From Mesorhizobium sp. 113-3-3 (lineage in GTDB: Bacteria > Pseudomonadota > Alphaproteobacteria > Rhizobiales > Rhizobiaceae), in assembly GCF_016756495.1 (NCBI RefSeq), contig NZ_AP023243.1, forward strand, positions 4,778,501-4,842,500: a stretch of 64,000 nt of DNA, read 5' to 3'. Shown one piece after another: positions 26,864 to 36,536 of the stretch. The first letter of the stretch is position 1; the number at the start of each line of letters is the position of its first letter. Below the pieces are notes generated by a model that ran no database searches, was not told the origin of the DNA, and was given only the letters and a program-made list of their open reading frames with translations. A program made the translations under genes and the position numbers.

Positions 26864-28137
26864 GGTTCGATGCCGAACAGTCCAGCCATGTAGGGCGAGA
26901 CGAAGCGGTTCTGCGGATCGATGTCGCGGCGCACCGCCATCGCATCGTCCCAGCGCGGATAGAGCTTCTTGAAGTCCGCCGCTTTCAGGCTGTGCATCTT
27001 GCCCCAATGCGGCCTGCCGCCATATCTGCGCAAGATCGGCTCGGCGGCTCGCATGAAGGGCAGCGGATCGCTCGCTGCGTCATGGTGGATGGCGATCGAG
27101 CAGCTTGGCCTGTTGTAGAAGGGCGAGAGCCAGAACTGGTCGGGCGCGACGCTGCGCACTTCCATCGGAAAATAGACTTCCGGAAAGCGCTTTTCGGTCA
27201 GCTCGATGATTTCGGCCAATGCCTTCGGCCCTTCCTCGAAGGGAAGGTGATATTCCATCTCGTTGAATTTGGTCTGGCGGTCGCTGGCATAGACGTTGAG
27301 CCAATCCTGCACATAGTCCTCGGACGGCACTTTGGCGACCGCGCCGAGGATCAGCCGGCGGCGCAGCGACGGCAGCCAGGCAAGCCCGGTGCGCAAGCGG
27401 CGCAGCGTGCGCAACGAGCCCTCGTCATCCTCGGTCGGGCGAGCGGTGGTCGCCTCGGTGCTGAAATCGCTGGCGATGAACTGCGCATAACCGGAAAACG
27501 GAATGTAGTAGAATTCGGCAGAGCGGTGCGCGGTCATCATCTTCTCGAAGTCGCGCAGCATGTCGGCGATCGGCAGCACCCATTTGCGGCGGCGCAACCG
27601 ATAGGTCGCGATGTTGTTCAGCGTCACCTCGCTCAGGATACCGAAGGCACCGAGCGCTACGCCGATGGCGTGGATCGTGTCCTGGTCCCCTGCCCTGGTG
27701 AAGTCGCGGACCTTGCCAAGCCCGTCAACGATCTGCACCGTCTCCAATTGCGTGTGATAGGCGCCGAGCGTCGGTCCCGAACCGTGGGTGGCGGTTCCCA
27801 GCGCGCCGCCGATCGCCTGGCGGTCAATGTCGCCCATATTGGGCAGGCCCTGGCCGATGCCTTGCAGGATGTGCATGAGCGAACCAAGCCGCGTCCCTGC
27901 CCGCACGCGCGCCCGATGCTTTTGCGCGTCATGCGAGACAAGCCCCTCAACCCTGTCCAGGGACAGGATCGTGCCTTGCGACTTCACCAGCGGTGTGAAG
28001 GAATGGCCAGCGCCGACCACGCGGATGGGGCCCGGCGCGGTGCGAACCAGATCGCCGATCTCGCCGGCATCGGCGGGGCTGGCGATCAGCCGGGGCTCAG
28101 CGGTGACATAGCCGGACCAGTTGCTCCAGTTGGACAT
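26860..28137 (-). CDS. FAD-linked sugar-lactone oxidase (D-arabinono-1,4-lactone oxidase type)
   Basis: 425 residues. The FAD-binding PCMH/VAO domain is at the N-terminus (IRVVGAGHSFTPLV, IGGALGTATHGSGPTLGAYH), and the C-terminal ALO domain ends with YGGRPHWGKMHSLKA and the usual NRFVSPYM. Family members oxidise aldonolactones or alditols with O2. GGGAGGTAAC precedes the ATG. Operon partners are the MFS transporter upstream (67 nt gap) and the PLP enzyme downstream (overlap). True substrate unknown. Confidence 0.85.
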   Translation of the reverse strand: MSNWSNWSGYVTAEPRLIASPADAGEIGDLVRTAPGPIRVVGAGHSFTPLVKSQGTILSLDRVEGLVSHDAQKHRARVRAGTRLGSLMHILQGIGQGLPNMGDIDRQAIGGALGTATHGSGPTLGAYHTQLETVQIVDGLGKVRDFTRAGDQDTIHAIGVALGAFGILSEVTLNNIATYRLRRRKWVLPIADMLRDFEKMMTAHRSAEFYYIPFSGYAQFIASDFSTEATTARPTEDDEGSLRTLRRLRTGLAWLPSLRRRLILGAVAKVPSEDYVQDWLNVYASDRQTKFNEMEYHLPFEEGPKALAEIIELTEKRFPEVYFPMEVRSVAPDQFWLSPFYNRPSCSIAIHHDAASDPLPFMRAAEPILRRYGGRPHWGKMHSLKAADFKKLYPRWDDAMAVRRDIDPQNRFVSPYMAGLFGIEP

Positions 28138-28204
28138 GTTACCTCCCGTCAGGCTCTTTGTTGGACCATGATCTCTTCCGAAAACCAGCTTCCATTCTTC
28201 GGGA

Positions 28205-29389
28205 TCATGCGCTGGCGCGGCGACGCCGCGCCACAAGGATGAACAGGCCGAGCAACAGCACACTGGCCAGGGCGCTGCCGGCGGCGAATTCCGGAACCGG
28301 GCGGAAATCCTTGCCGTCGATGAGCAGTGATGCCGCGACCGGCCCGATCGCCAGGCCGAAGAGCTGCGCGGCCGGCACCAGGAGCACGGCGGTGCGCGTC
28401 TCATCGGCCGTGATCGCCAGCCGGATCTGGTAAGGCACGACGAACAGGAGGATAAAACCCATGACCAGGGCGGCGACCCAGAAGGTGGCGAGGGCCGGTC
28501 CGCTGGCCAGGATGAGCGAGGCGACCAGCGCGACGGCGCCAATGACTGCGATGGCAGTGCGGTAATCAATGCGCGCTTCGAACACGGTCGCCGTCATTGC
28601 GCCCGTGACTTGCACCGCGAGGCTCGCCGAGACAATCAGGCCGACGGTGCGGCCATCAATGCCGAACTGGGCGCCAAGCGGTTCCAGAAACGCCCAGACC
28701 GAGCCGAAGAACATGAAATAGCAGAAGACGCACGACAGCGCGGTGATCGAGGGAACCGTCAGCACATTGGCCAGGTTCTCGTCCTTGGGCAGGTCGGCAT
28801 AGTCAGCAGGGACGACGAAGGCGACGACGAGCGACAGGACACAGACGACCGCGAGAATGAGGAAGCCGCCAGCCGATCCGGCGGCCGGGATTACATAGAG
28901 CGCCAGAAGCAGGGCCAGCGCGCATTGCGCCAGGGTCTGCATGGTGACGAAGAAGCCGCCGATGCGTTCGGCCCGCCGCGAACGGGCGATCAATTCGGTG
29001 GCGACGGCAACCAGTCCGCCTTCGGCAAGCCCCGCCAGGGCGCGTGCCTCCATCAGCGGATTGGCGCCGCCGGCATAGGCCGTCCAGACATTCGCCAGCG
29101 CCAGCAGGAGCAGCAGCACCGCACTTTTCCAGCGCATGTTGCGGGCCGAGAGCAACATCGCGACGATCGCCGAACCGATGGCGATGGCGATCATCTCGGC
29201 GGTGGCGACCAGCGCCAGTTCGTCCCCGCTGACATGGCCCTCCGTGTAGAGCGCGCCGAGCAGGACGGGCTGCAGGCCGAGAATGAGCAGGCCGACCGAC
29301 CCGATCCACAGCGCCGAGGCAAGCTGCCCGCCGGTCGGGTTGCCGACCAGCCAGTCGCCGCTTCCGGCCTGCGCGTCACCAGATGCCAA
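28205..29389 (-). CDS. MFS transporter
   Basis: 394 residues, about 12 membrane segments, beginning ASALWIGSVGLLILGLQPVL. No DHA2 features; it fits the smaller 12-helix MFS group. Start chosen at TTG 29389 because GGGAGG lies five bases before it; TTG 29434 is the longer alternative. It leads an operon with the lactone oxidase and PLP enzyme, so it probably imports or exports their substrate. Divergent from a TetR gene with two dyads between. Confidence 0.8.
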   Translation of the reverse strand: MASGDAQAGSGDWLVGNPTGGQLASALWIGSVGLLILGLQPVLLGALYTEGHVSGDELALVATAEMIAIAIGSAIVAMLLSARNMRWKSAVLLLLLALANVWTAYAGGANPLMEARALAGLAEGGLVAVATELIARSRRAERIGGFFVTMQTLAQCALALLLALYVIPAAGSAGGFLILAVVCVLSLVVAFVVPADYADLPKDENLANVLTVPSITALSCVFCYFMFFGSVWAFLEPLGAQFGIDGRTVGLIVSASLAVQVTGAMTATVFEARIDYRTAIAVIGAVALVASLILASGPALATFWVAALVMGFILLFVVPYQIRLAITADETRTAVLLVPAAQLFGLAIGPVAASLLIDGKDFRPVPEFAAGSALASVLLLGLFILVARRRRASA

Positions 29390-29426
29390 AGCCGCCTCCC
29401 AACGTCCCTTGCCGCACGGCAAAAAA

Positions 29427-29443
29427 GCTGACAACCTGTCAGC
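29427..29443. promoter_or_regulatory. TetR-type operator dyad 1
   Basis: Perfect inverted repeat GCTGACA-ACC-TGTCAGC in the 125-nt gap between the divergent MFS and TetR genes. Confidence 0.5.
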
Positions 29444-29453
29444 ATTTCGGAAA

Positions 29454-29468
29454 CTGATACTTGATCAG
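29454..29468. promoter_or_regulatory. TetR-type operator dyad 2
   Basis: Inverted repeat CTGAT-ACTTG-ATCAG, 10 nt from dyad 1 and just ahead of an A/T-rich stretch used by the TetR promoter. Same half-site flavour (CTGA) as dyad 1. Confidence 0.4.
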
Positions 29469-29514
29469 ATTTTTTGTCAACCAGAATTTGGCAATTCGTG
29501 CGAAAGACCGGTGC

Positions 29515-30141
29515 ATGACACAAGCAAGGCGAACAGCGACCGAACCGAGGCGCAAGCCCAAGCAGGAGCGCAGCCGCGAGCGCATCGACGCCATCCTGTC
29601 GACGACCATGCGGCTGATCGGCGAAAAGGGCATCGATGCCGTCACCATGAAGGAAGTCGGCGCGCTGGCGGGCGGACCGATCGCCACCGTCTATCACTAC
29701 TTCCCCAACAAGTCGGCGATCCTGGCGATGCTTTACGAGCGGTTTTCGGAGGTGAGCCGCGCGCGATTGACCGATATCCTCGCCGATGTCCGCGAAGCCA
29801 GGGACGTGATCGCCGCCGCCGACCGGCTGCTTGACGACTACCTCGGCCGCGTCGCCGGCGATCCCGCCATCCAGGATCTGCAGAACGCCATCCAGGCCGA
29901 CAAGGCGTTGAAAAATCTCGACATCGCCGAAACCCGGTATCAGGCCAGGATGTTCTGCGACCATGTCACCGCCTTGATCGAGCCGGGCAAGCATGAGCAG
30001 TTCGAACGCATGGTTCTGTTGATCTTCCAGCTCGCCGGCGGCGTGGTGCGCCTGGCGCTCGCGGAAGGCGAAGCGGAAAGCCGTCGGACCATCGAGGATT
30101 ACCGGTCGATCATCCACACACAGCTGCGGTTGTTTCTCTAA
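29515..30141 (+). CDS. TetR/AcrR family regulator
   Basis: 208 residues. Helix-turn-helix at about 25-60: RIDAILSTTMRLIGEKGIDA, VTMKEVGALAGGPIATVYHY, FPNKSAIL. The C-terminal ligand domain is not recognisable. Divergent from the MFS-oxidase-PLP operon with two dyads between, so it most likely represses that operon. ATG 29515 is preferred; the frame extends upstream to 29461 but that part overlaps the dyads. Confidence 0.87.
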   Translation: MTQARRTATEPRRKPKQERSRERIDAILSTTMRLIGEKGIDAVTMKEVGALAGGPIATVYHYFPNKSAILAMLYERFSEVSRARLTDILADVREARDVIAAADRLLDDYLGRVAGDPAIQDLQNAIQADKALKNLDIAETRYQARMFCDHVTALIEPGKHEQFERMVLLIFQLAGGVVRLALAEGEAESRRTIEDYRSIIHTQLRLFL

Positions 30142-30189
30142 GCCGCAATCCGTGGAAAAAATTACCGCCTTTCGCGGCTGCCGAGCGCC

Positions 30190-30218
30190 TTGACTCTCAC
30201 GGGTCGGCGGCCTATTTC
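30190..30218 (+). promoter_or_regulatory. groESL promoter
   Basis: TTGACT at 30190-30195 and TATTTC at 30213-30218 with a 17-nt spacer form a good housekeeping-sigma promoter; transcription would start just before the CIRCE operator. Confidence 0.65.
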
Positions 30219-30227
30219 AGCGCCACG

Positions 30228-30254
30228 TTAGCACTCGCCATTGGTGAGTGCTAA
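30228..30254. promoter_or_regulatory. CIRCE operator (HrcA site)
   Basis: Perfect TTAGCACTC-N9-GAGTGCTAA, the conserved HrcA-binding inverted repeat, 65 nt before groES. It couples groESL expression to heat shock. Confidence 0.95.
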
Positions 30255-30318
30255 CTATGTGTCCGGCTTCGCCGGACGGAGGAACTGTTTCTCACCGTTC
30301 TCATTCGAGGAAGAAAAA

Positions 30319-30615
30319 ATGGCAAAGTCGAAGTTCCGCCCGCTTCATGACCGCGTGGTCGTTCGCCGGGTCGAATCCGAATCCAAGACCGCCGGCGGGA
30401 TCATCATCCCGGATACGGCGAAGGAAAAGCCGCAGGAAGGCGAGATCATCGCCGTCGGCTCCGGCGCGCGCGACGAAAGCGGCAAGCTGGTCCCCCTGGA
30501 CGTCAAGGCTGGTGACCGCATCCTGTTCGGCAAGTGGTCGGGCACCGAAGTCAAGCTCAATGGCGAGGACCTTCTGATCATGAAGGAATCCGACATCATG
30601 GGCATCATCGGCTGA
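30319..30615 (+). CDS. groES: Co-chaperonin GroES
   Basis: 98 residues, full-length. [20 protein letters not shown] and the mobile loop [16 protein letters not shown] are typical, as is the C-terminal [11 protein letters not shown]. It forms the heptameric lid of the GroEL folding chamber in the cytosol. Start at ATG 30319 after GAGGAAGAAAAA. First gene of groESL, 62 nt ahead of groEL; controlled by HrcA through CIRCE. Confidence 0.98.
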   Translation: MAKSKFRPLHDRVVVRRVESESKTAGGIIIPDTAKEKPQEGEIIAVGSGARDESGKLVPLDVKAGDRILFGKWSGTEVKLNGEDLLIMKESDIMGIIG

Positions 30616-30638
30616 TCATCGGCCTCACCGTCAACTGA

Positions 30639-32333
<1,695 letters not shown>

Positions 32334-32368
32334 GAAGTCCATAAAGCACGCCCATGAACCAACATGGC

Positions 32369-32390
32369 TCAAGTCCGTAAGCGGGCTTGA
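32369..32390 (+). repeat. Small hairpin after groEL
   Basis: Stem TCAAGTCC / GGGCTTGA (one G-T pair) with loop GTAAGC lies between groEL and its terminator. It may protect the mRNA 3' end. Confidence 0.4.
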
Positions 32391-32392
32391 GT

Positions 32393-32410
32393 GGCGGCAT
32401 GGATTTCTAA
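32393..32410 (+). repeat. Echo of the groEL 3' end
   Basis: GGCGGCATGGATTTCTAA repeats, with one change, GGCGGCATGGACTTCTAA at 32316-32333, the last five codons and stop of groEL, 77 nt downstream. Confidence 0.75.
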
Positions 32411-32436
32411 TCCAGCCAATCCAGCTAAGCTTACGG

Positions 32437-32462
32437 AAAGGGCGCCGCACGGCGCCCTTTTT
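32437..32462 (+). terminator. Intrinsic terminator of groESL
   Basis: Ten-base stem AAAGGGCGCC / GGCGCCCTTT with loop GCAC and a T-run, about 105 nt after the groEL stop. Confidence 0.9.
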
Positions 32463-32709
32463 CGTTGTCTTGCCCTAACCACACCGCCTTGCCCTTGGTT
32501 TCCTGCGACAATGGCGGCCATCGGCTCTGCTCCACCCGATCGGGCAGTTCCTCTTCATGAGAATTTTCCCAGCAAAATCAGCAACTTCGATTGCACTTTG
32601 GCGATATTGCGTAAATTTGTCAGACAATATTTCTTAACACATTCGCGGTTACTAAAGCGCGAGAGCACGGCGAGGTTGCTCCAGCGTGTGGCGTGTCTGG
32701 TGACCATCG
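32463..32709. other. Leader region of the tadG-tadE operon
   Basis: About 250 bases without a gene. An A/T-rich segment near 32610-32640 (GCGTAAATTTGTCAGACAAT, then ATTTCTTAACAC) is the likely promoter; it contains the dyad TTGTC-AG-ACAA. No terminator or known operator was seen. Confidence 0.45.
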
Positions 32710-34788
32710 ATGCAGTTTTTCCGGCGATTTTTGCGGAACCGCGACGGCAACGTGCTGATCATCTCGGCACTGGTGATGCCGGTCCTGATCGGCATGGCCG
32801 CGCTGGTGACCGAATATGGCGCGGCGCTGGTCGAGCGGGCCGACAATCAGCGCGTGGCCGACCTGTCGGCCTATGCGGGCGCCCTCGCCTATAATGTGAA
32901 CAAGTCCACTTCGCAGATGACTGCCACCGCCGTCGGCGTCGCGGTGCTCAACGGCGTTCCCGCCGCCAATGTACAGGTCAGCCTGGTTGCGTCCCCGAAA
33001 ACGACCGGCGTCAACGCCGTTTCGGTGTCGATCAACACCTACCGTACGCTGTTCCTGGCACGCGTCCTCGACAATCGCCAGCAATTGCAGATCTATGCCA
33101 ATTCGGTGGCCGAGCTCGGCGCGCAGCCGCAGACACCCGGCTGCATGCTTGCGCTCGACGGCACGCAGACTGGCCTGACGCTGAGCGGCGGCACCTCGAT
33201 CACGGCGCAGAAGTGCACAGTTTCATCCAACAACACGGTGACCGTCCCCTGCGGCACCAGCATTTCGGCGCTCGGCGTCAACTACAATTCCGCCGCCGCC
33301 CCGAGCCAGCCTTGCAACGGCATCACCGGCCCAGGCGGGGCCGCAGCGGTGATCACCAAGAAATCGACCCCCGACCCGCTGGCCGGCAATGCCGCGGTCA
33401 CGGCCGCCGTGGCCCGCATTGCGACGGTGGCCGCGCTTTCGACGACAGCCGCGCCAACAGCGCCGACCACTCCCAACGGCAAAGACATCGACTTCGGCTG
33501 GAACCAAGGCCCCACCCAAGGCCAGGCGAACGCGCTCGGCTGCAGCGCCAGTTGGGCGTCGTCATCATCGACCTGGACGCTGGACTGCGGCAGCAAAACC
33601 ACGGTCAACCTGGGCACCATCACCATCGGCGGCGGCATCAACCTCAACTTCGCCACAAGCGGCGCGGCAACGACCGTCTACAATATCGCCGGCGACCTCA
33701 CGACCAGTGCCACCACCAATTTCGGACCCGGCATCTACAATTTTGCCAAGACCCTGACCACGGCGGGAACCACCACGTTCGGAGCCGGCACCTACAATTT
33801 CGGCAGGCAGGTGACCACCGCCGGAACCACCACCTTCGGCGCCGGCAGTTTCAATTTCGCCAAGGGGCTGACCACCGGAGGTGGCGGCACCACGACCTTC
33901 GGCGCCGGCACGTTCAAGATCGGCCGCAGCGACAACGCCTGCAACGGCTCGGGGCAGGTCAGCCTCTGCAACACCTCCACCTTGACCTTTGGCGGACCGA
34001 GCATTTTTGAGCTCCCCGGCGGCTATACCAACACCGGCGGCTCGACGCTCACCTTCGGCTCCGGCACGACCAATTCCTACAAGATCGGCCCCGGCAGCAA
34101 TGGCGACGCCATCACGTTGGGCGGCGGTTCAACGACGATCATGGCCGACGCGACCGGCGCCAACAGTGTTTTTCAGGTCGTCGGCAATGTGAATGGCGGC
34201 GGTGGCGGCAGCTGCTTTGTGGTGCCGGTCGCCGCGCAGCATGATATCGCCGGCAACTTCATCGGCTCGGGCGCCATCCTGCTCGGCGCCGGCGTCTACA
34301 CCGTGGACGGCTATTTCGCGCTGGGCGGCAATGGCGGCGGCAGCGCCAACTGCAACGGCAGCACGATCAGCGTCAGCGGCACCAATGTGACGCTTGTTCT
34401 GTCGGGCAAGACCAAATCCAGTTCGGGAAGCTGCAACGGCTATGTCTTCTGCGTGGCCGCCGGCTACAGCAACATCGTGCTCACGGCACCGCAGTCGGGA
34501 GCGACGGCGAAGCTGGCGGTGATCGGCCCCACCGGCAGTTCCAACACTGGCGGCGCGACCTTCGCCGAAGGCGGCTCCAACGCCCAGATATCGGGCGCAT
34601 TCTATTTTCCCTACGGCCCGATCATCATGAATGGCGGCTCGAGCGTGCTGGGATCGAACACCGACCCGAGCAAGTGCCTGCAGATGATCGGCTCACGCAT
34701 CACGCTGTCGGGCGGCACCACGGCCGCATCGGAATGCATCGCTGCCTCGAGTGCCGGCGGCAGCAGCAAGGTGAGCCTCGTGCAATGA
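32710..34788 (+). CDS. TadG-like protein with beta-helix-type repeats
   Basis: 692 residues. The N-terminus is a Tad domain (RNRDGNVLIISALVMPVLIG membrane segment, then VERADNQRVADLSAYAGALA). There is no vWA motif. From about 335 to 410 four 19-21-residue repeats of the type TTFGAGTYNFGRQVTTAGT occur, preceded and followed by more Gly/Ser/Thr-rich strands with scattered cysteines, consistent with a right-handed beta-helix. It is probably displayed at the cell surface or in the periplasm, anchored by its N-terminus. It overlaps the next gene by four bases. Confidence 0.8.
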   Translation: MQFFRRFLRNRDGNVLIISALVMPVLIGMAALVTEYGAALVERADNQRVADLSAYAGALAYNVNKSTSQMTATAVGVAVLNGVPAANVQVSLVASPKTTGVNAVSVSINTYRTLFLARVLDNRQQLQIYANSVAELGAQPQTPGCMLALDGTQTGLTLSGGTSITAQKCTVSSNNTVTVPCGTSISALGVNYNSAAAPSQPCNGITGPGGAAAVITKKSTPDPLAGNAAVTAAVARIATVAALSTTAAPTAPTTPNGKDIDFGWNQGPTQGQANALGCSASWASSSSTWTLDCGSKTTVNLGTITIGGGINLNFATSGAATTVYNIAGDLTTSATTNFGPGIYNFAKTLTTAGTTTFGAGTYNFGRQVTTAGTTTFGAGSFNFAKGLTTGGGGTTTFGAGTFKIGRSDNACNGSGQVSLCNTSTLTFGGPSIFELPGGYTNTGGSTLTFGSGTTNSYKIGPGSNGDAITLGGGSTTIMADATGANSVFQVVGNVNGGGGGSCFVVPVAAQHDIAGNFIGSGAILLGAGVYTVDGYFALGGNGGGSANCNGSTISVSGTNVTLVLSGKTKSSSGSCNGYVFCVAAGYSNIVLTAPQSGATAKLAVIGPTGSSNTGGATFAEGGSNAQISGAFYFPYGPIIMNGGSSVLGSNTDPSKCLQMIGSRITLSGGTTAASECIAASSAGGSSKVSLVQ

Positions 34789-35390
34789 GAAAGCACTTAC
34801 GCCCCGACCGTCGCCTGTCGGCCAGCTGGCGTTTCGCGCTCACGGACTTCCTGCGGCGCCAGAAAGCCGGCGTGTCAGCGGTCGAGTTCGCTCTGGTCAG
34901 CCCCGTGCTGCTGGTCATCCTGGCCGGAACCGTCGACATAGGCGGCTCGCTGAAGGCCAAGTTCGAATTGAGTTCGGCGGTCTCGGCCGGCTCGAACTAT
35001 GCGCTGCTCAATGGCGACAAGGTCAATTCCGCCGGCGGCGGCGTGCTGGCCGGCAACATTGCGACGGTGGTCACCAGCGGCCTGAGCGGCAATGGCGGCA
35101 GCATCCAGGTCGTCGTCAACAACGGTGCGGCACTTGCCTACAACGCCACCACGTCCACGGCCACCCAAAGCGGCACGGCCGCCAATGCCGATCTCTGCTA
35201 CTGCCCAGGCAGTTCCGGGGCCGTGGCATGGAGCGCCCCGATGGCATGCGGCAGCATCTGCAGCGGTGGCGGCATTGCGGGAAAATTCGTGACGATCACG
35301 GCCAGCAAGCCCTATACGCCGCTTTTCGGCGGCTTCGGCATCGTCAGCAACGGCAACATCACCATCAAGGCAGTGGTACAACCGCAATGA
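34785..35390 (+). CDS. TadE-like pilus-assembly protein 1
   Basis: 201 residues. After a basic head, KAGVSAVEFALVSPVLLVIL is the TadE motif with a prepilin-like Glu (VEFAL) before the membrane segment. The rest is a short extracytoplasmic domain with a CYCPG...CGSIC cysteine cluster. It is probably a minor pseudopilin. Its ATG overlaps the stop of the beta-helix TadG gene, so they are co-translated. Confidence 0.85.
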   Translation: MRKHLRPDRRLSASWRFALTDFLRRQKAGVSAVEFALVSPVLLVILAGTVDIGGSLKAKFELSSAVSAGSNYALLNGDKVNSAGGGVLAGNIATVVTSGLSGNGGSIQVVVNNGAALAYNATTSTATQSGTAANADLCYCPGSSGAVAWSAPMACGSICSGGGIAGKFVTITASKPYTPLFGGFGIVSNGNITIKAVVQPQ

Positions 35391-35827
35391 GCCGTCGCCG
35401 ATCCTTCCTGCGCGACAGGTCCGGTGCCAACGCCGTCGAGTTCGCGATGCTGTCGGTGCCGCTGCTGATGGTGCTGATGGGCACGTTCGAGTTCGGCCGC
35501 ATGTACTGGGCCCAGCATGTTCTGAATGAAATCGCCGCGGCAGGGGCGCGTTGCGTCGGCGTGCTGCAGAGTGGATGTACGCAGAACGGCGTCTACAACG
35601 CCGCCAGCGCCATCAGCTATATCAGCAGCAGGGCGGCCACCGACGGCATCGTCCTCAGCAACGCCAACATCACCGTCAGCAACAACACCACCTGCTCGGG
35701 CTTGTCCGGCTTTTCGAGCGTCCGGGTTTCCTACACATTCACGACCGTGCTGCCGGCCTTCCTGACGTCGCTGGCGAATGGTCCGAACCTCAGCGCCAGC
35801 GCCTGCTTCCCGAACCAGGGGGCTTGA
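35387..35827 (+). CDS. TadE-like pilus-assembly protein 2
   Basis: 146 residues. RSGANAVEFAMLSVPLLMVL repeats the TadE motif, followed by GTFEFGRMYWAQHVLNEIAAAG, the usual continuation. Two cysteine pairs lie in the extracytoplasmic part. Start ATG overlaps the preceding stop (ATGA). Last gene of the operon; convergent with the TetR gene 2 nt away. Confidence 0.87.
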   Translation: MSRRRSFLRDRSGANAVEFAMLSVPLLMVLMGTFEFGRMYWAQHVLNEIAAAGARCVGVLQSGCTQNGVYNAASAISYISSRAATDGIVLSNANITVSNNTTCSGLSGFSSVRVSYTFTTVLPAFLTSLANGPNLSASACFPNQGA

Positions 35828-35829
35828 CT

Positions 35830-36438
35830 TCAGACACCGGCCTGCGCGCGTTGCCGTACCTCGCCCGCAAGCACCGCGGCTTCGATCAGCGCCGCGACCT
35901 CGTCCGCCACCGCCTGTAGCGGGGCGCGGTCTCGGGTGGCGCGGGCGATCACCATCAGCCCTTCCAGCGACGATTCGACCAGCAGCGCCAGAGCGTGGGC
36001 GCGGCGCTCGGGCACCCCGGCCCTGACGAAGGCGTCACGCAACAGGCCTATCCACTGCTCGAAGGCCGATCGGCACAAATCCGCCAGCTCCGGCACGTCG
36101 GTTGGTGAGTCCAGCACGACGGGCGCGATCGGACAGCCCAGCGAAAAATGGTTGTCTTCCAGCATGCGCCCTACCGCCTGGTAGATATGATGGACGGCCA
36201 CAGCCGGATCCCTTTCGGCGGCCAGCGTTTCGCCCAGCCTCGCCGTCACCCCGGCAACGCTGTCACGCGTCACCTCGATCACCAGTTGGTCCTTGCCGCC
36301 CGGAAAATGGAAGTAGAGCGAACCGCGCGGCGCGCCGCTGGCACTCAATATGTCGTTGAGCGAGGTGCCGTGATAGCCGCGCTGCCGGAGCAGCAGCGCG
36401 GTCGTGTCGAGTATGCGGGTGCGGGTGTCGTTCGCCAT
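35830..36438 (-). CDS. TetR family regulator (LmrA/YxaF-like)
   Basis: 202 residues. The DNA-binding part TRTRILDTTALLLRQRGYHG / TSLNDILSASGAPRGSLYFH / FPGGKDQLV and the C-terminal GCPIAPVVLDSP are typical of the LmrA/YxaF/QacR-like group that senses quinones, flavonoids or drugs. Divergent from the dehydrogenase-OsmC-SnoaL operon with a triple half-site operator between, so it is the likely repressor of both. Confidence 0.88.
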   Translation of the reverse strand: MANDTRTRILDTTALLLRQRGYHGTSLNDILSASGAPRGSLYFHFPGGKDQLVIEVTRDSVAGVTARLGETLAAERDPAVAVHHIYQAVGRMLEDNHFSLGCPIAPVVLDSPTDVPELADLCRSAFEQWIGLLRDAFVRAGVPERRAHALALLVESSLEGLMVIARATRDRAPLQAVADEVAALIEAAVLAGEVRQRAQAGV

Positions 36439-36493
36439 GTCAACCTCTGTCAGCAGCGATCATTATAGGGCTTGTGTCGAATATGACAATCGG

Positions 36494-36522
36494 TCTACAT
36501 AATATGTAGATCAGTCTACATA
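36494..36522. promoter_or_regulatory. Overlapping TetR operators (three half-sites)
   Basis: TCTACATA (36494-36501), TATGTAGA (36503-36510) and TCTACATA (36515-36522) form two perfect overlapping dyads that share the middle half-site, with spacers of 1 and 4 nt. They end 14 nt before the dehydrogenase ATG, over its promoter region. Confidence 0.7.
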
Positions 36523-36536
36523 TCGGAGGCAACGAC

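Noticed and set aside
33711..33910. Regular 57-base repeats resembling an array
   Set aside because: They are in-frame codon repeats of the TadG beta-helix region, without spacers of CRISPR type.
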